Shown here one piece after another: positions 17,890 through 27,751 of a DNA stretch of 64,000 nt (the first letter of the stretch is position 1; every line of letters begins with the position of its first letter). Made by a program: the position numbers and the translations under genes. The notes beneath the pieces are model-generated. The model saw only the letters and a program-made list of their open reading frames with translations. It was not told the DNA's origin and did not search any database. Origin of the DNA: Paenibacillus sp. SZ31 (GTDB lineage Bacteria; Bacillota; Bacilli; Paenibacillales; Paenibacillaceae); the NCBI RefSeq assembly GCF_012912005.1, contig NZ_JABBEA010000007.1, positions 1 to 64,000 on the forward strand, written 5' to 3'.

Positions 17890-19289
17890 GGCGTCTCCCC
17901 CGTTCCCGCCTCGATGGGACTAGAGGAGTGGGCTGCAATGTGCTGCCCAATAGGTTCAGGAGACAATCCGGATTCCGAGTTATACACCCGTTGCCCACGA
18001 CAGAATACGTCTGCAATGCGGCAGTTAAATGTACGTCCCACATAAGGGCTCTGTTGATGCGTATAGAGCAGATCCTCCGTGTTCAGGGTTGTGCTTTTCT
18101 CCCAGTCAATCAGGACGAGATCGGCATCCTTGCCAACTGCAATCTCTCCTTTGCTCTCCAGACCAAGCCTTCTGGCAGGTTGCAGGGAGAGCACTCTTCC
18201 GAGTAACGGGAGGTCGATATTGCGCTGAAGATGTCCGTCCTCCAGCATGATCAGCAGTGTGCTTTGCGCTCCGGATATACCGCCCCAGATTTCAAAAAAG
18301 TTATCGGATTGTTTCATGGATGGCGGACATGGCGAATGGTCTGAGGCAATAACATCAATTAATCCTGACGTCAGTGCATCCCATAACTGCTCCTGTTCAG
18401 ATGAGCTGCGAAGCGGTGGAGCGCATTTCGCTACAGCACCCAATCGGACCACATCCTGATCGGTCAGTGTCAGATAATGAGGGCATGTCTCCGAAGTGAC
18501 GTCCTGCCCACGCCGTTTAGCCGCTGCTATCAAATCCAGTGCTTCCCGGGTACTAATATGCACAAAATGCAGCGCACACCCGGTCTGTTCACCATATTTC
18601 AACGCTCGGGCAACCGCGACGACTTCAGCTTCCACAGGACGCGACTGGACATAGTCCATCGGTTCAGTCTTTCCCTCAGCGATGCTTTTCGTGCCGAGTT
18701 CGGCAACCATGCTTTCGTCCTCTGCATGAAGTGCCAGCACACGGTTTAATTTTGCGATTTCATTCATTCCGTCCAGTAGCGTATGGTCATCGGCTCTGGC
18801 AAAGATATCTTCCCCTTCTCCACCCGGCTCGGACATAAATGCCTTGAATCCGGCTGCACCCAATCGTGACAGTGGAGCAAGTTCCTTACGATTGCCGGGA
18901 ACCAAGCCTCCCCAGAAGGCATAATCAACATACGACTGGTCTGCGGCTGCTTTCTTTTTTATTTCCCATGCGTCCGGCCTTGTGGTTGGTGGTACGCCGT
19001 TAAGCGGCATATCGACATAGGTTGTGATTCCCCCTGCGGCAAGGGATGCCGATCCAGACCGGAATCCTTCCCAACTGGCGAGTCCGGGTTCATTGAAGTG
19101 TACATGAATGTCCACCACGCCCGGCATCACTGTAAGCCCCTCAGCTTCTATGATCCGAGTCGCTTCGCCAGCGGTCAGCCCCGTGGATATTTCTGTTATT
19201 TTTTCACCAGTAATGCCAATATCCAGTTGCTCTACCCGATCTTTCAGCACCACCCGGGCCCCCCGGATGATGGTATCAAATGTTGTCAT
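17886..19289 (-). CDS. pucH: Allantoinase PucH
   Basis: Dihydroorotase-type amidohydrolase (467 residues) that opens allantoin to allantoate. Metal sites: HVHFNEPG (HxH, about residue 63), the carbamylated Lys in LGAAGFKAFMSEPG (about 150), ALHAEDES, FVHIST, and the Asp in IASDHSPCPPSMK. The sequence WEGFRSGSASLAAGGITTYVDMPLN is typical of allantoinases. GGGGGAGGG stands 8 nt before the ATG. The C-terminal 30 residues are a variable Ser/Glu-rich tail. It follows pucM after 43 bp. Confidence 0.95.
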   Translation of the reverse strand: MTTFDTIIRGARVVLKDRVEQLDIGITGEKITEISTGLTAGEATRIIEAEGLTVMPGVVDIHVHFNEPGLASWEGFRSGSASLAAGGITTYVDMPLNGVPPTTRPDAWEIKKKAAADQSYVDYAFWGGLVPGNRKELAPLSRLGAAGFKAFMSEPGGEGEDIFARADDHTLLDGMNEIAKLNRVLALHAEDESMVAELGTKSIAEGKTEPMDYVQSRPVEAEVVAVARALKYGEQTGCALHFVHISTREALDLIAAAKRRGQDVTSETCPHYLTLTDQDVVRLGAVAKCAPPLRSSSEQEQLWDALTSGLIDVIASDHSPCPPSMKQSDNFFEIWGGISGAQSTLLIMLEDGHLQRNIDLPLLGRVLSLQPARRLGLESKGEIAVGKDADLVLIDWEKSTTLNTEDLLYTHQQSPYVGRTFNCRIADVFCRGQRVYNSESGLSPEPIGQHIAAHSSSPIEAGTGETP

Positions 19290-19332
19290 ATGAATGACCC
19301 TCCCCCTGAATCAGAACCAGATGTGTGCATGT

Positions 19333-19710
19333 TCAGCTTCCCCGGTATGTACTGTAACCTCCTGGAGCAATCAATAACGGAATATGGTAATGGCTTGAGG
19401 CATCAGATACGGCAAAACGAATCGGAACAATCGTCCATAATGCCTGGCCCAGCTCCTCCAACGAACGCTGTGCGTAATAACTCTCGACATGGAATTGAAT
19501 CTCATATATCGCTCGCTCCAGCTTACCTCCATCCAGCAGCGGCGTATCCAAACGTCCATCCGCATTGGTCACCGACTCCGCAACTTTTGTCTTGCTTTCC
19601 TGCTCTCCATCCCTCTTCAGGGTATACAGCTCGATCCGAACACCCGCAGCAGGCACACCTTTGGATGTATCCAGTACATGAGTTGTAATTCGTCCTTCAG
19701 ACATCGACAT
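19333..19710 (-). CDS. pucM: 5-Hydroxyisourate hydrolase PucM
   Basis: Transthyretin-related protein (125 residues) that hydrolyses 5-hydroxyisourate to OHCU in urate degradation. Diagnostic elements: the N-terminal ITTHVLDTSKGVPAAGV, a central HVESYY segment, SSHYHIPLL, and the C-terminal YSTYRGS tetrapeptide that separates true HIU hydrolases from transthyretin. The start codon overlaps the pucL stop by one base (TAATG); a second ATG two codons later is also possible, with AGGTGA upstream. Confidence 0.96.
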   Translation of the reverse strand: MSMSEGRITTHVLDTSKGVPAAGVRIELYTLKRDGEQESKTKVAESVTNADGRLDTPLLDGGKLERAIYEIQFHVESYYAQRSLEELGQALWTIVPIRFAVSDASSHYHIPLLIAPGGYSTYRGS

Positions 19711-21215
19711 TAAACGTCACCTGCTTTCCCGGAGTCACGGCCGTCTGTTTCCAGATCATCTCTTGTCATCGAGAAACCCTGGAATCCATATGGCGGTCTC
19801 GGCTCGGTAAATACTTTGCCTTCCCCCTCTTTCACTTCCTCCAGCACCGTCTCCCAGGTCCGATTGTTGGATTCAAATGACACTTCACTAAGCTGCTCGA
19901 ATCGACGTAACAGTCTTTGACCCATCTGATAGATCAGATGTTGAATGGAAGCGGATCGACACTCATGAAATACCGCAGCAGCCAAATCTCTGACCTGTTC
20001 CGCTGCTACATACCGTCCACGCTGATCATCTATACCATCTCTCGGGTCCTCATAACGCCAATTGATGTTCAGGAAAATAAATAACGGTCGATCCCATGTC
20101 TCTGGAAGAGTGGTATATTCATCCTGCATAAATCCGGCAAATTCACTGCCTTTGACCTTGATCAGTCTGAGATCGGCTACACCACTGAAATGGTTGCTTA
20201 GTTCAATTGAGTCTCCTGTTCGTTCTGCCTCTATGGCAGCCGTCGCCCGATCATTCTGCGAATAACGGAATACGAGTGCACTCGGTCGGTAATTCCCTTC
20301 CAATCCAATCGGTATATCTTCAAAAGGAATCTGGTCCGCTGTCATCTGAACCTTGCTCATCTGCGGATAGGTCTCCAGGAAACGCCGACTTACCAGCGCA
20401 AGAAACCCTTCCACCGTCGCCCCTGTGTAATCCGCTGCATGTCTAAGAATGAAATTCTTCATCGAATCGGTTGCCATCACCAGCGAATTATCCCCTTCTG
20501 CAAAAGAAGGCAAGAATTCATCTCCCTGCACAGCGACCTTAATGTTCAATCCAAACAGAATATTGCTGCGTCCCATAAACGGAGATTCCGGAATGGACTG
20601 TATCCCCGTCAACGGCTTGGCGTAGGAACGGTACATCCACACATCCCCTTTGCCGTAATACATGGTTCGCTGCTGTACGGCGGCTGGCTTGCTCACAAAT
20701 TCATGTTCATGACCGATCTGTGCGAGCCACTGCTCCAAACGAATGCCCGCAATTTTGAATACTTCCTTCAAAGCAGTCTCGAATTCTTCTTCCCTGCCTC
20801 GACGATGACGTTGCCTCATGGATTCGAGGATGGAACTTGCAGTATGGCCTTTTACAGCCAATATGAATGGAAAGCCAAATTGGCTTGTATATGCTTTGTT
20901 TAATTGTAGAAGTTCGTTGTATTGTTCCCGTGACAGTGAATCAAGCCCTGCACCAGCCTGTTCTTGAACAGAGTTGCTGCTCATGCTGATTCGCGCTCCA
21001 AGATCCGGGTGATTTCGAAGCAGTTGCAACTTCACCTGGTCATCTGATGCCTGAACCACCTTCTTCATCACATTCATCATCTGTTCAAATGAATCGAAAG
21101 GTCGTGAAAGCCCGGAACGCTCAGCCACCCATGGTGATTCCTCAAATAAGCCGCCAAACGTATGCACGAACTGCGTGATAGACCAGTTGTTAACAAGTTT
21201 AATTAAGTCGCTCAT
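19710..21215 (-). CDS. pucL: Bifunctional OHCU decarboxylase / urate oxidase PucL
   Basis: Fusion of two urate-pathway enzymes in 501 residues. Residues about 1-165 are OHCU decarboxylase, with the conserved RNHPDLG and the QFGFPFILAVKGH block. Residues about 170-485 are uricase, with YGKGDVWMYRSYAKPLTG, LFGLNIKV, GDNSLVMATDSMKNF and the C-terminal TEPRPPYGFQGFSMTRDDL. This is the same arrangement as B. subtilis PucL. Urate is oxidised to 5-hydroxyisourate; PucM (next gene) makes OHCU and the N-terminal domain makes allantoin. Start at 21215 is decided by CGGAGGTT, 7 nt upstream; an in-frame ATG at 21254 lacks a good site. Confidence 0.96.
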   Translation of the reverse strand: MSDLIKLVNNWSITQFVHTFGGLFEESPWVAERSGLSRPFDSFEQMMNVMKKVVQASDDQVKLQLLRNHPDLGARISMSSNSVQEQAGAGLDSLSREQYNELLQLNKAYTSQFGFPFILAVKGHTASSILESMRQRHRRGREEEFETALKEVFKIAGIRLEQWLAQIGHEHEFVSKPAAVQQRTMYYGKGDVWMYRSYAKPLTGIQSIPESPFMGRSNILFGLNIKVAVQGDEFLPSFAEGDNSLVMATDSMKNFILRHAADYTGATVEGFLALVSRRFLETYPQMSKVQMTADQIPFEDIPIGLEGNYRPSALVFRYSQNDRATAAIEAERTGDSIELSNHFSGVADLRLIKVKGSEFAGFMQDEYTTLPETWDRPLFIFLNINWRYEDPRDGIDDQRGRYVAAEQVRDLAAAVFHECRSASIQHLIYQMGQRLLRRFEQLSEVSFESNNRTWETVLEEVKEGEGKVFTEPRPPYGFQGFSMTRDDLETDGRDSGKAGDV

Positions 21216-21271
21216 GTTAGAACCTCCGGTCTGTTGTAGATTATTGTTCTTCATTCTAAGTGTCGTTCAAT

Positions 21272-21281
21272 GTCGCGACAA
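21272..21281. promoter_or_regulatory. TGTCGCGACA palindrome upstream of pucL
   Basis: A perfect 10-bp palindrome about 60 bp upstream of the pucL start, with another TGTCG half-site 10 bp to its left (21262-21266). It is the strongest dyad in the pucR-pucL gap and could be a PucR or global-regulator site. It does not resemble the B. subtilis PucR box that I remember. Confidence 0.3.
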
Positions 21282-21378
21282 CAATATTTACGCAATTTTG
21301 TAATATAACATAACATCAGAGTTGTGATTTGTTTGCTATGCACGGGAAGATCAGCTTTTGTTGTCCTCAAACATGAAC

Positions 21379-21408
21379 AAACCGCACTCCATCAAGGGAA
21401 TGCGGTTC
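21379..21408 (-). terminator. Hairpin between pucR and pucL
   Basis: AACCGCA/TGCGGTT stem with a short central loop, just past the pucR stop. The T-run on the minus strand is weak (GGTTTGTT). It probably separates the regulator transcript from the catabolic operon. Confidence 0.6.
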
Positions 21409-21463
21409 TTGGGGGTCTGGCCAGGTAGTATTGTCAGTATTGTCATGATGCACAATGTGCGAT

Positions 21464-23089
21464 CTAGAGTTGAACATTGTGGGGTCTTGCAGCTACTTTG
21501 TCCCGCACAAACTTGCGGAAGGTGAATACCAGCTTTAACTTAAGCAGATCATTTGTCTTTTTAAAGTCCATTTGCAGTAAGCTGCCGACTTTCTCCATCC
21601 GATAGGTGACCGTGTTCCGGTGCACAAACAGTTGCTTGGCAGCTTCATTGATCAGTCCGTCATTCTCGATAAAGGACTCCAATGTATTCATCAGCACCTG
21701 ATTGGGATCACCATCCCTGGCAAGTAACGGTTCAAGTACTTTATTGCAATAGTTCTCCATGATGTTATCCGGTACGTGTTGGAACACATAGGCAAATTCG
21801 AGCATTTCAAATTGCAGCGCACGATCTTTCATGCCGAACCGACGAGCCAGTTGTCGTGTATCCAGACACTCCTGGTACGCTTCACGAAGTGATTTGGGCT
21901 CATGCTTCATTTTGCTGATCCAGAAGCGCGGAGCCGGTGCCCCTTTCGCTTCTTGTGCTGCCAGAACATCACCGAACCGGTTCAACAGAAAACTCGACAG
22001 CTCCTCTCCATAATCTCGCCCTGTTGGACAGGTATAGATGGATAGAATGCCATCCTCGATCTGAAAATGCTGCGAGGCCGTGAATTGCATCAGTGGATTG
22101 TATTGCAACTCGCGATGAATCTGTTTAAGCAGCTTTCCCTCGGCAAACATGGTTGGCTCAAGCGTAATCAATACGCACTGATAGGTGCCCTGGAACAGAT
22201 GTACACCTTTGTTCTCACTCATGGTGGTTAATTCCTGAACGGTCATTTTGTTATCCAAATACTGTGAAAGCAGTGTACGCATCTCATCCTGCACAGTCGG
22301 GTTAATATGCTCACGATAAGTCATATCCATATAGAATGCCAGCACATCAGCAGCCTGCTGAAACAGCTCTTCTTCTGCTCGAAGCGATAGGGCTGAATCC
22401 GTAAACACAAGCAACGATCCGTACTCTTCATCATTCTGCTTAATCGGTACGCGATGACAGCTCCCTTGATTCCATTTCACTCGGTGCATGACAGATTTCC
22501 AAGGCCAGCCTTGAGTTACGGCATCCCCTGCAATGCCTTCACTGCCATAGAGCACATGTCCACGAGATCCAATGACGGCAAGCGGATAGTTCAGTACCGT
22601 GGCTAGTTCCGCGAACACATTCCGATGCGGCTGCTGTTGCAGCGCAAACTGCATTAATTTCTTCTGTTTCTGCACGACCTCATGCAGTAATCGGTTACTG
22701 CGTTCATGTTCAGCCTTGAACAAGGCATTCATCTGATCGGAAAAAGTGAATTGAAAAGGAAGCTCAAGCAGCGGTAACCGAAGTCGATCGGCTTCCTCGA
22801 CAATGCCTTGGGGAATGGACTGCCAGAAGCGTCCCAGCTTGATGCCGAGTCCTGCACAGCCGCGTTCATTCAAGCGTCGCATCAAACGTAGTGCATCCGT
22901 CTCACTGTCTTTCATAATAAAAGCGGTGGTGAACAGCATTTCTCCGGATTTGATCCAATCCGCGATATCAGGAGCGTCCATGACGTTAACGGATTTCATC
23001 ATCCGTGAAGTCCCTTCTCCACCCGCAACCAGTTTGGCCTCTGACAACGGGTATACCTGTAAAGCCTCTTTGACCGTAAGTTGCATGGA
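21464..23089 (-). CDS. pucR: Purine catabolism regulator PucR
   Basis: Transcription factor of the PucR/CdaR group (541 residues). The N-terminal PucR sensor domain (about 1-125: LTVKEALQVYPLSEAKLVAGGEG, IADWIKSGEMLFTT) is followed by a GAF/GGDEF-like middle and a C-terminal helix-turn-helix (about 485-540) with NEAAKQLFVHRNTVTYRMEKV. B. subtilis PucR activates the puc genes under nitrogen limitation in response to purine-pathway intermediates. The position directly upstream of pucL supports the same role. The start at 23089 is decided by GGGAGGT 7 nt upstream. Confidence 0.93.
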   Translation of the reverse strand, partial: SMQLTVKEALQVYPLSEAKLVAGGEGTSRMMKSVNVMDAPDIADWIKSGEMLFTTAFIMKDSETDALRLMRRLNERGCAGLGIKLGRFWQSIPQGIVEEADRLRLPLLELPFQFTFSDQMNALFKAEHERSNRLLHEVVQKQKKLMQFALQQQPHRNVFAELATVLNYPLAVIGSRGHVLYGSEGIAGDAVTQGWPWKSVMHRVKWNQGSCHRVPIKQNDEEYGSLLVFTDSALSLRAEEELFQQAADVLAFYMDMTYREHINPTVQDEMRTLLSQYLDNKMTVQELTTMSENKGVHLFQGTYQCVLITLEPTMFAEGKLLKQIHRELQYNPLMQFTASQHFQIEDGILSIYTCPTGRDYGEELSSFLLNRFGDVLAAQEAKGAPAPRFWISKMKHEPKSLREAYQECLDTRQLARRFGMKDRALQFEMLEFAYVFQHVPDNIMENYCNKVLEPLLARDGDPNQVLMNTLESFIENDGLINEAAKQLFVHRNTVTYRMEKVGSLLQMDFKKTNDLLKLKLVFTFRKFVRDKVAARPHNVQL

Positions 23090-23253
23090 CACTACCTCCC
23101 ATATATATAACACTAAATCGTGTTATTGTCGTTTCTACAGACTAAATTCTGGATTATCCTTCTAATTAAATCTATATTCATCCATTTATTTTTGTTTATT
23201 GTTAAGTATTATAACATCAAATTCCAGAATAAAGCTTACACGCAAAAAAAATA

Positions 23254-23302
23254 AAACCTATGACCTAATTACAGCGCACTCTCCTGTAATCGGCATAGGT
23301 TT
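23254..23302 (-). terminator. Terminator of the hybrid histidine kinase gene
   Basis: AAACCTATG/CATAGGTTT stem with an additional inner ATTACAG/CTGTAAT pairing, followed by a long T-run on the minus strand. Confidence 0.85.
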
Positions 23303-23306
23303 CATA

Positions 23307-26051
23307 TCAGATTTCCAATGTTTCGTGATTGATCCATAATTTCATACGGGATAATACATCTTTGATATTCAGTGGCTTGCTGAGATAGTCCGAAGCACCT
23401 GCTGCAATACATTTCTCCCGATCCTCTTTCATGGCCTTGGCTGTCAGCGCAATAATCGGAAGCTGAGTCAGACCAAGCCGTTCACGGATCTGGCGAGTTG
23501 TCTCATAACCATCCAGTTCCGGCATCATGATATCCATCATGATAATATCAGGTTTGACTCCTCCACGCTCCAACAATTCCAGACACTCGTATCCGTTCTG
23601 CGCTGAAATGACATTCATGCCGTATTGCTCAAGGGCGTTAGCCAGGGCATATACATTACGTATATCATCATCAACGACAAGCACTTGGCGTCCGCTGAGC
23701 AACGCTTCTTCCAGAGGTGTTAATAACACGTCCGATGGAGCTGTGGTCAATGAAGGAAGTTTGTTGATCTCAGGTGTGGTGCTAGCCACCTCATTCAGGA
23801 ACAGCCGAGATGCTTGCATCGTCTCAGGTTCATCTCTTCGCAGCGGCAGGAACAGCGTGAACACACTGCCATGTCCTTCACGGCTTGTTGCCGAGATTGA
23901 ACCACCTAACAGGGTCGCAAGCGATTGAGAGATGGACAAGCCCAGCCCGGTCCCCCCGTATTTACGCGCTGTAGCTCCATCCGCCTGTTTGAAAGCATCG
24001 AAGATCTGCAGAAGTTTATTATCTGCAATCCCGATCCCTGTATCACTGACGGAGAAAGCAATCACGTCTGTTTCTTGGCCTTTCGCCTCAGGGTTCGCCA
24101 GACTCATTCTGGAGATGGTTAAGGCAACTTCACCCTCACTGGTGAACTTGAATGCGTTCGAGAGCAGATTTCGGAGAATCTGATGCAATCTCATCTCATC
24201 GGTCACGATGGTTTCCGGCAAAGGACTTTGGAGCTGAATCCGGAAATCTATTCTTTTCTGCTCAGCTGTTTTCAGGAAATACTGATTCATGATTTCAGGC
24301 AGACTGCCCAGGTAAACATCATCGAAATCCACTTCCATCTGCCCGGCTTCCACCTTGGATAGATCGAGAATATCATTGATCAGATTAAGCAGGTCTTTGC
24401 CTGATTTGTGAATGACTGAAGCATAGTTCTGCTCTTCACTATTCAAGTGTTGATTTTTATTTTCAGACAATATTTCAGATAAAATCAACATGCTGTTGAG
24501 CGGTGTCCGCAGTTCATGGGACATGTTCGCCAAGAATTCGGATTTGTACCCCGAGCTCGTTCGTAACTGATCCGCCACAACCGAAAGTTCATTGGCTGAT
24601 GTCTCTGCAGCACTCTTTTGTATTTCCAGTCGATCATTAAGCATATGAAGCTCTTCGGTCTGCATTTGCAGCTCCTCTGTCTGAGACAGCATCTCTTCGG
24701 TCTGAGCCTGAAGTTTCTCTGATTGCGCCTGTAACTCTTCATTCAAAACTTGTGACTCATCGTACAATTGCTGTAATTCCATACGAGTGACGGTAGAGTG
24801 TAGTGAAACACCGAAAATCTCAGTAAGTTCTTGCATCAGCTTCATGTCATTCTCTTGCAGCGGATTCATTGACGCGAGTTCAATTACCGCAATCGTTCTG
24901 CCTTCGAACAGGACCGGCACAACGGTAAGTGATGTGGCAGATGCATGTCCGAGACCCGACGAGATTCGGATATAGTTTTGAGGCAAGTCATTCATGCGCA
25001 AGACTCGCTTCTCGACAGCACTTTGTCCGACAAGTCCCTCACCCGGGGCAAGCGACACTTTACCGAGCGAACGTTCTTTCTCTCCATCCGCAGCATATGC
25101 AGCCACGCGCAGCAGTCGATTGTCTTTCAAATAATATAGGACGCTATAAGGCACTTCAAAAAGAATGGCAAGTTCGTTCAGGAACAAGCGTGACAATCCC
25201 TCTAGATTGGTCGGGTTCTGCAAAAGTGTGGCAATGCCCGTAATCTGATCCTTGATTCGATTCTGTTCCTGCACTTCATCCAGCAACTTGTTCGTTTCAT
25301 TCCCCAGATCACCCACTTCGTCACGTGTACGCACCTGAATTCGCTGCTTCAGGTTTCCACCTTTAGAAATATCACTGATCGTGTGCATGACATCTCGTAA
25401 CGTTTTGACAATATTCCCTGAGATTACGATCGCAGCGGTGATTGATAATGCTGCAATAACACCCCAGAGCGTATACATAATTGTCAGCAGTGTGGAACTG
25501 CGTGCGGCAAGATCAGTTACCCTTGCTTCCGTCAGAGCAATTTCGGTGCTACGGAAGGTCGCGAGCTGGGATCTCAACAAATCAATTTCCGTTTTACCAG
25601 GATCAGATTGGAAGAATGCAATTACCTGTGCTTGATCCCCTTGCTTTTTCAAGTTTACGGACGGTTCCCCAGCGATCTCAATCCAGCGTGTAATATGTGA
25701 TTTGATATTTTGCAGACTCTGCTGCTGTGAAGGATTGTCACTTATGAGAGCATTCAACTGATCATAGTTGGAACTCCATTGGGAGAGGCCTTGGGAATAA
25801 GGCTCCAGGTAACTTTCATTGCCTGTAATCATGAATCCACGCTGTCCTGTTTCCATGTTCAAGACATTTTTTTCAATCGCGTTGGTCAGATTATGTACTT
25901 CCAGATCATGATGGCTGATAAAATCATTTTCCTTCTGTAACACATTAATTTGGGCTGTAAGCACTAACAAAACAGCACCAAATAAAACTACAACCACAAG
26001 ATAGCCCAATAGAATTTTGGAGCGTATCGTAAATCTTCTCGTTTTTGACAA
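23307..26051 (-). CDS. CHASE3-HAMP-GAF hybrid sensor histidine kinase/response regulator
   Basis: Membrane-bound hybrid kinase, 914 residues. Order: TM1 (about 12-34), extracytoplasmic CHASE3-like four-helix sensor (about 35-185), TM2 (about 187-212), HAMP, GAF domain (about 270-420), a coiled coil (about 428-490) built of repeated Q(T/S)EE(L/M) units, HisKA with His512 in LANMSHELRTPLN, HATPase with N/G boxes (NLLSNAFKF, DTGIGI, GTGLGLS), and a C-terminal receiver with acceptor Asp840 in MMDIMMPELDG. GGAGG 8 nt before TTG fixes the start at 26051. It is monocistronic, so its output partner is not evident. The signal is unknown. Confidence 0.92.
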   Translation of the reverse strand: MSKTRRFTIRSKILLGYLVVVVLFGAVLLVLTAQINVLQKENDFISHHDLEVHNLTNAIEKNVLNMETGQRGFMITGNESYLEPYSQGLSQWSSNYDQLNALISDNPSQQQSLQNIKSHITRWIEIAGEPSVNLKKQGDQAQVIAFFQSDPGKTEIDLLRSQLATFRSTEIALTEARVTDLAARSSTLLTIMYTLWGVIAALSITAAIVISGNIVKTLRDVMHTISDISKGGNLKQRIQVRTRDEVGDLGNETNKLLDEVQEQNRIKDQITGIATLLQNPTNLEGLSRLFLNELAILFEVPYSVLYYLKDNRLLRVAAYAADGEKERSLGKVSLAPGEGLVGQSAVEKRVLRMNDLPQNYIRISSGLGHASATSLTVVPVLFEGRTIAVIELASMNPLQENDMKLMQELTEIFGVSLHSTVTRMELQQLYDESQVLNEELQAQSEKLQAQTEEMLSQTEELQMQTEELHMLNDRLEIQKSAAETSANELSVVADQLRTSSGYKSEFLANMSHELRTPLNSMLILSEILSENKNQHLNSEEQNYASVIHKSGKDLLNLINDILDLSKVEAGQMEVDFDDVYLGSLPEIMNQYFLKTAEQKRIDFRIQLQSPLPETIVTDEMRLHQILRNLLSNAFKFTSEGEVALTISRMSLANPEAKGQETDVIAFSVSDTGIGIADNKLLQIFDAFKQADGATARKYGGTGLGLSISQSLATLLGGSISATSREGHGSVFTLFLPLRRDEPETMQASRLFLNEVASTTPEINKLPSLTTAPSDVLLTPLEEALLSGRQVLVVDDDIRNVYALANALEQYGMNVISAQNGYECLELLERGGVKPDIIMMDIMMPELDGYETTRQIRERLGLTQLPIIALTAKAMKEDREKCIAAGASDYLSKPLNIKDVLSRMKLWINHETLEI

Positions 26052-26170
26052 CGCGGAAACCTCCAAATATATACGAATCCCATTCACGTACATTAAAACA
26101 GTTGCATATGTAGTTTATATGTATACGTATAGTCTGACAAGCTTTAAGTTCATCCATTTGTATTAGAAAA

Positions 26171-26192
26171 ACGACCTGCTTATGCAGGTCGT
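26171..26192 (-). terminator. Terminator of fumC
   Basis: Perfect 9-bp stem ACGACCTGC/GCAGGTCGT with TTAT loop and a T-run on the minus strand, 38 bp after the fumC stop. Confidence 0.92.
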
Positions 26193-26229
26193 CATCTTCA
26201 TCGATCTATATTACTCATTCATGCTGATT

Positions 26230-27618
26230 TTAGGCCTTTGGAGCGATCATTTTAGCTGGATCGACATATTGATCAAATTGCTCTTCCGTAAGCAGGCCTG
26301 TTTGTAACGTCGCCTGTTTCAAAGACAAACCTTCTTTATGCGCAAGCTTTGCAATTTTGGCTGCATTCTCATAACCAATATGCGGATTAAGCGCGGTAAC
26401 CAGCATAAGCGAATTGTTCAGATTATGTTCAATCTGATCCAGGTTAGGCTCGATGCCTACGGCACACTTGTCATTAAACGCAATAATGGAGTCCGCCAGC
26501 AGTTGCACGGATTGCAGGAAGTTATAGATGATAACCGGTTTGAATACATTCAGTTCAAAATTACCCTGACTCGCCGCGAATCCAATCGCTGCATCATTCC
26601 CCATGACCTGCGTAACCACCATGGTAATAGCCTCGCTCTGAGTTGGGTTGACTTTACCTGGCATAATGGAGCTGCCTGGCTCATTCTCCGGAATACGGAT
26701 TTCTCCCAATCCACTGCGGGGGCCACTGGCTAACCAGCGAACATCATTGGCGATTTTCATCAAATCAGCTGCAAGCGCTTTAACCGCACCGTGCGCATAC
26801 ACAACTTCATCATGACTCGTAAGTGCATGGAATTTGTTTGGTGCAGATACAAAATCTTTACCTGTATGCTTGCCAATCTCCTTGGCAGTGAAGTCCCCGA
26901 AGTCCGGATGAGCATTGATTCCGGTTCCCACAGCTGTACCGCCGATGGCAAGTTCCTTCAGGTACTGCACACTTTCACGAATCATACGCTCGCTCTTGCC
27001 CAACATGGCTTCCCAACCACTAATCTCCTGACCGAGCGTAATCGGTGTTGCATCCTGGAGGTGGGTACGTCCAATTTTGATAATATCCTTGAATGCATCC
27101 GACTTGTCTGCAAAAGTGGCTTTCAATACCGCGATTGCTGGCAAAAGTTGATCCTCAACAGCCAGAACACCTGCGACATGCAGAGCCGTTGGGAATGTGT
27201 CGTTAGAGCTCTGGGACATGTTCACGTCATCATTTGGATGCAGACGCTCTTCCTTGCCCTTCTGCTCCAGGAGTTGGTTACCCAGATTAGCAATGACTTC
27301 GTTCACGTTCATGTTGGATTGCGTTCCGCTTCCAGTCTGCCACACAACCAGTGGGAAATGGTCATCAATTCGACCTGCAATAATCTCGTCTGCTGCATAA
27401 GCAATGGCATCGGACTTGGCCGCAGATAATTTACCTAATTTATGGTTACTGGCCGCAGCACTTTTTTTCAAAATGGCAAGGGCACGTATAACTTCCATCG
27501 GCATATGTTCACTGCCAATCGGAAAGTTCTCCTTGCTGCGCTGCGTCTGAGCTCCCCACAGCCTGTCGGCTGGTACTTTCATTTCGCCTAACGTATCTCT
27601 CTCAATGCGGTATTCCAC
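26230..27618 (-). CDS. fumC: Fumarate hydratase class II FumC
   Basis: Iron-independent fumarase (462 residues) interconverting fumarate and malate in the TCA cycle. The fumarase/aspartase signature [13 protein letters not shown] (catalytic Ser loop), [16 protein letters not shown] with the catalytic His, the [14 protein letters not shown] segment and the SSNDTFPTA segment are all intact. The start is GTG at 27618, selected by GGAGGAGG 8 nt upstream; the frame extends further upstream without a site. An ATTATA (-10 TATAAT on the minus strand) is at 27679-27684. Single gene with its own terminator. Confidence 0.96.
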   Translation of the reverse strand: MEYRIERDTLGEMKVPADRLWGAQTQRSKENFPIGSEHMPMEVIRALAILKKSAAASNHKLGKLSAAKSDAIAYAADEIIAGRIDDHFPLVVWQTGSGTQSNMNVNEVIANLGNQLLEQKGKEERLHPNDDVNMSQSSNDTFPTALHVAGVLAVEDQLLPAIAVLKATFADKSDAFKDIIKIGRTHLQDATPITLGQEISGWEAMLGKSERMIRESVQYLKELAIGGTAVGTGINAHPDFGDFTAKEIGKHTGKDFVSAPNKFHALTSHDEVVYAHGAVKALAADLMKIANDVRWLASGPRSGLGEIRIPENEPGSSIMPGKVNPTQSEAITMVVTQVMGNDAAIGFAASQGNFELNVFKPVIIYNFLQSVQLLADSIIAFNDKCAVGIEPNLDQIEHNLNNSLMLVTALNPHIGYENAAKIAKLAHKEGLSLKQATLQTGLLTEEQFDQYVDPAKMIAPKA

Positions 27619-27751
27619 TTGCTTGTCCTCCTCCAAAAAGATGGTTTGGGTCTCTACAAAGCTTGTGTATCTCGTCATATTATACATGATTTACGAGCAG
27701 GTTTTCACCTTTTCGACAAAATTGTAAGCGTAGCGCAAAATGAACGTGAAT

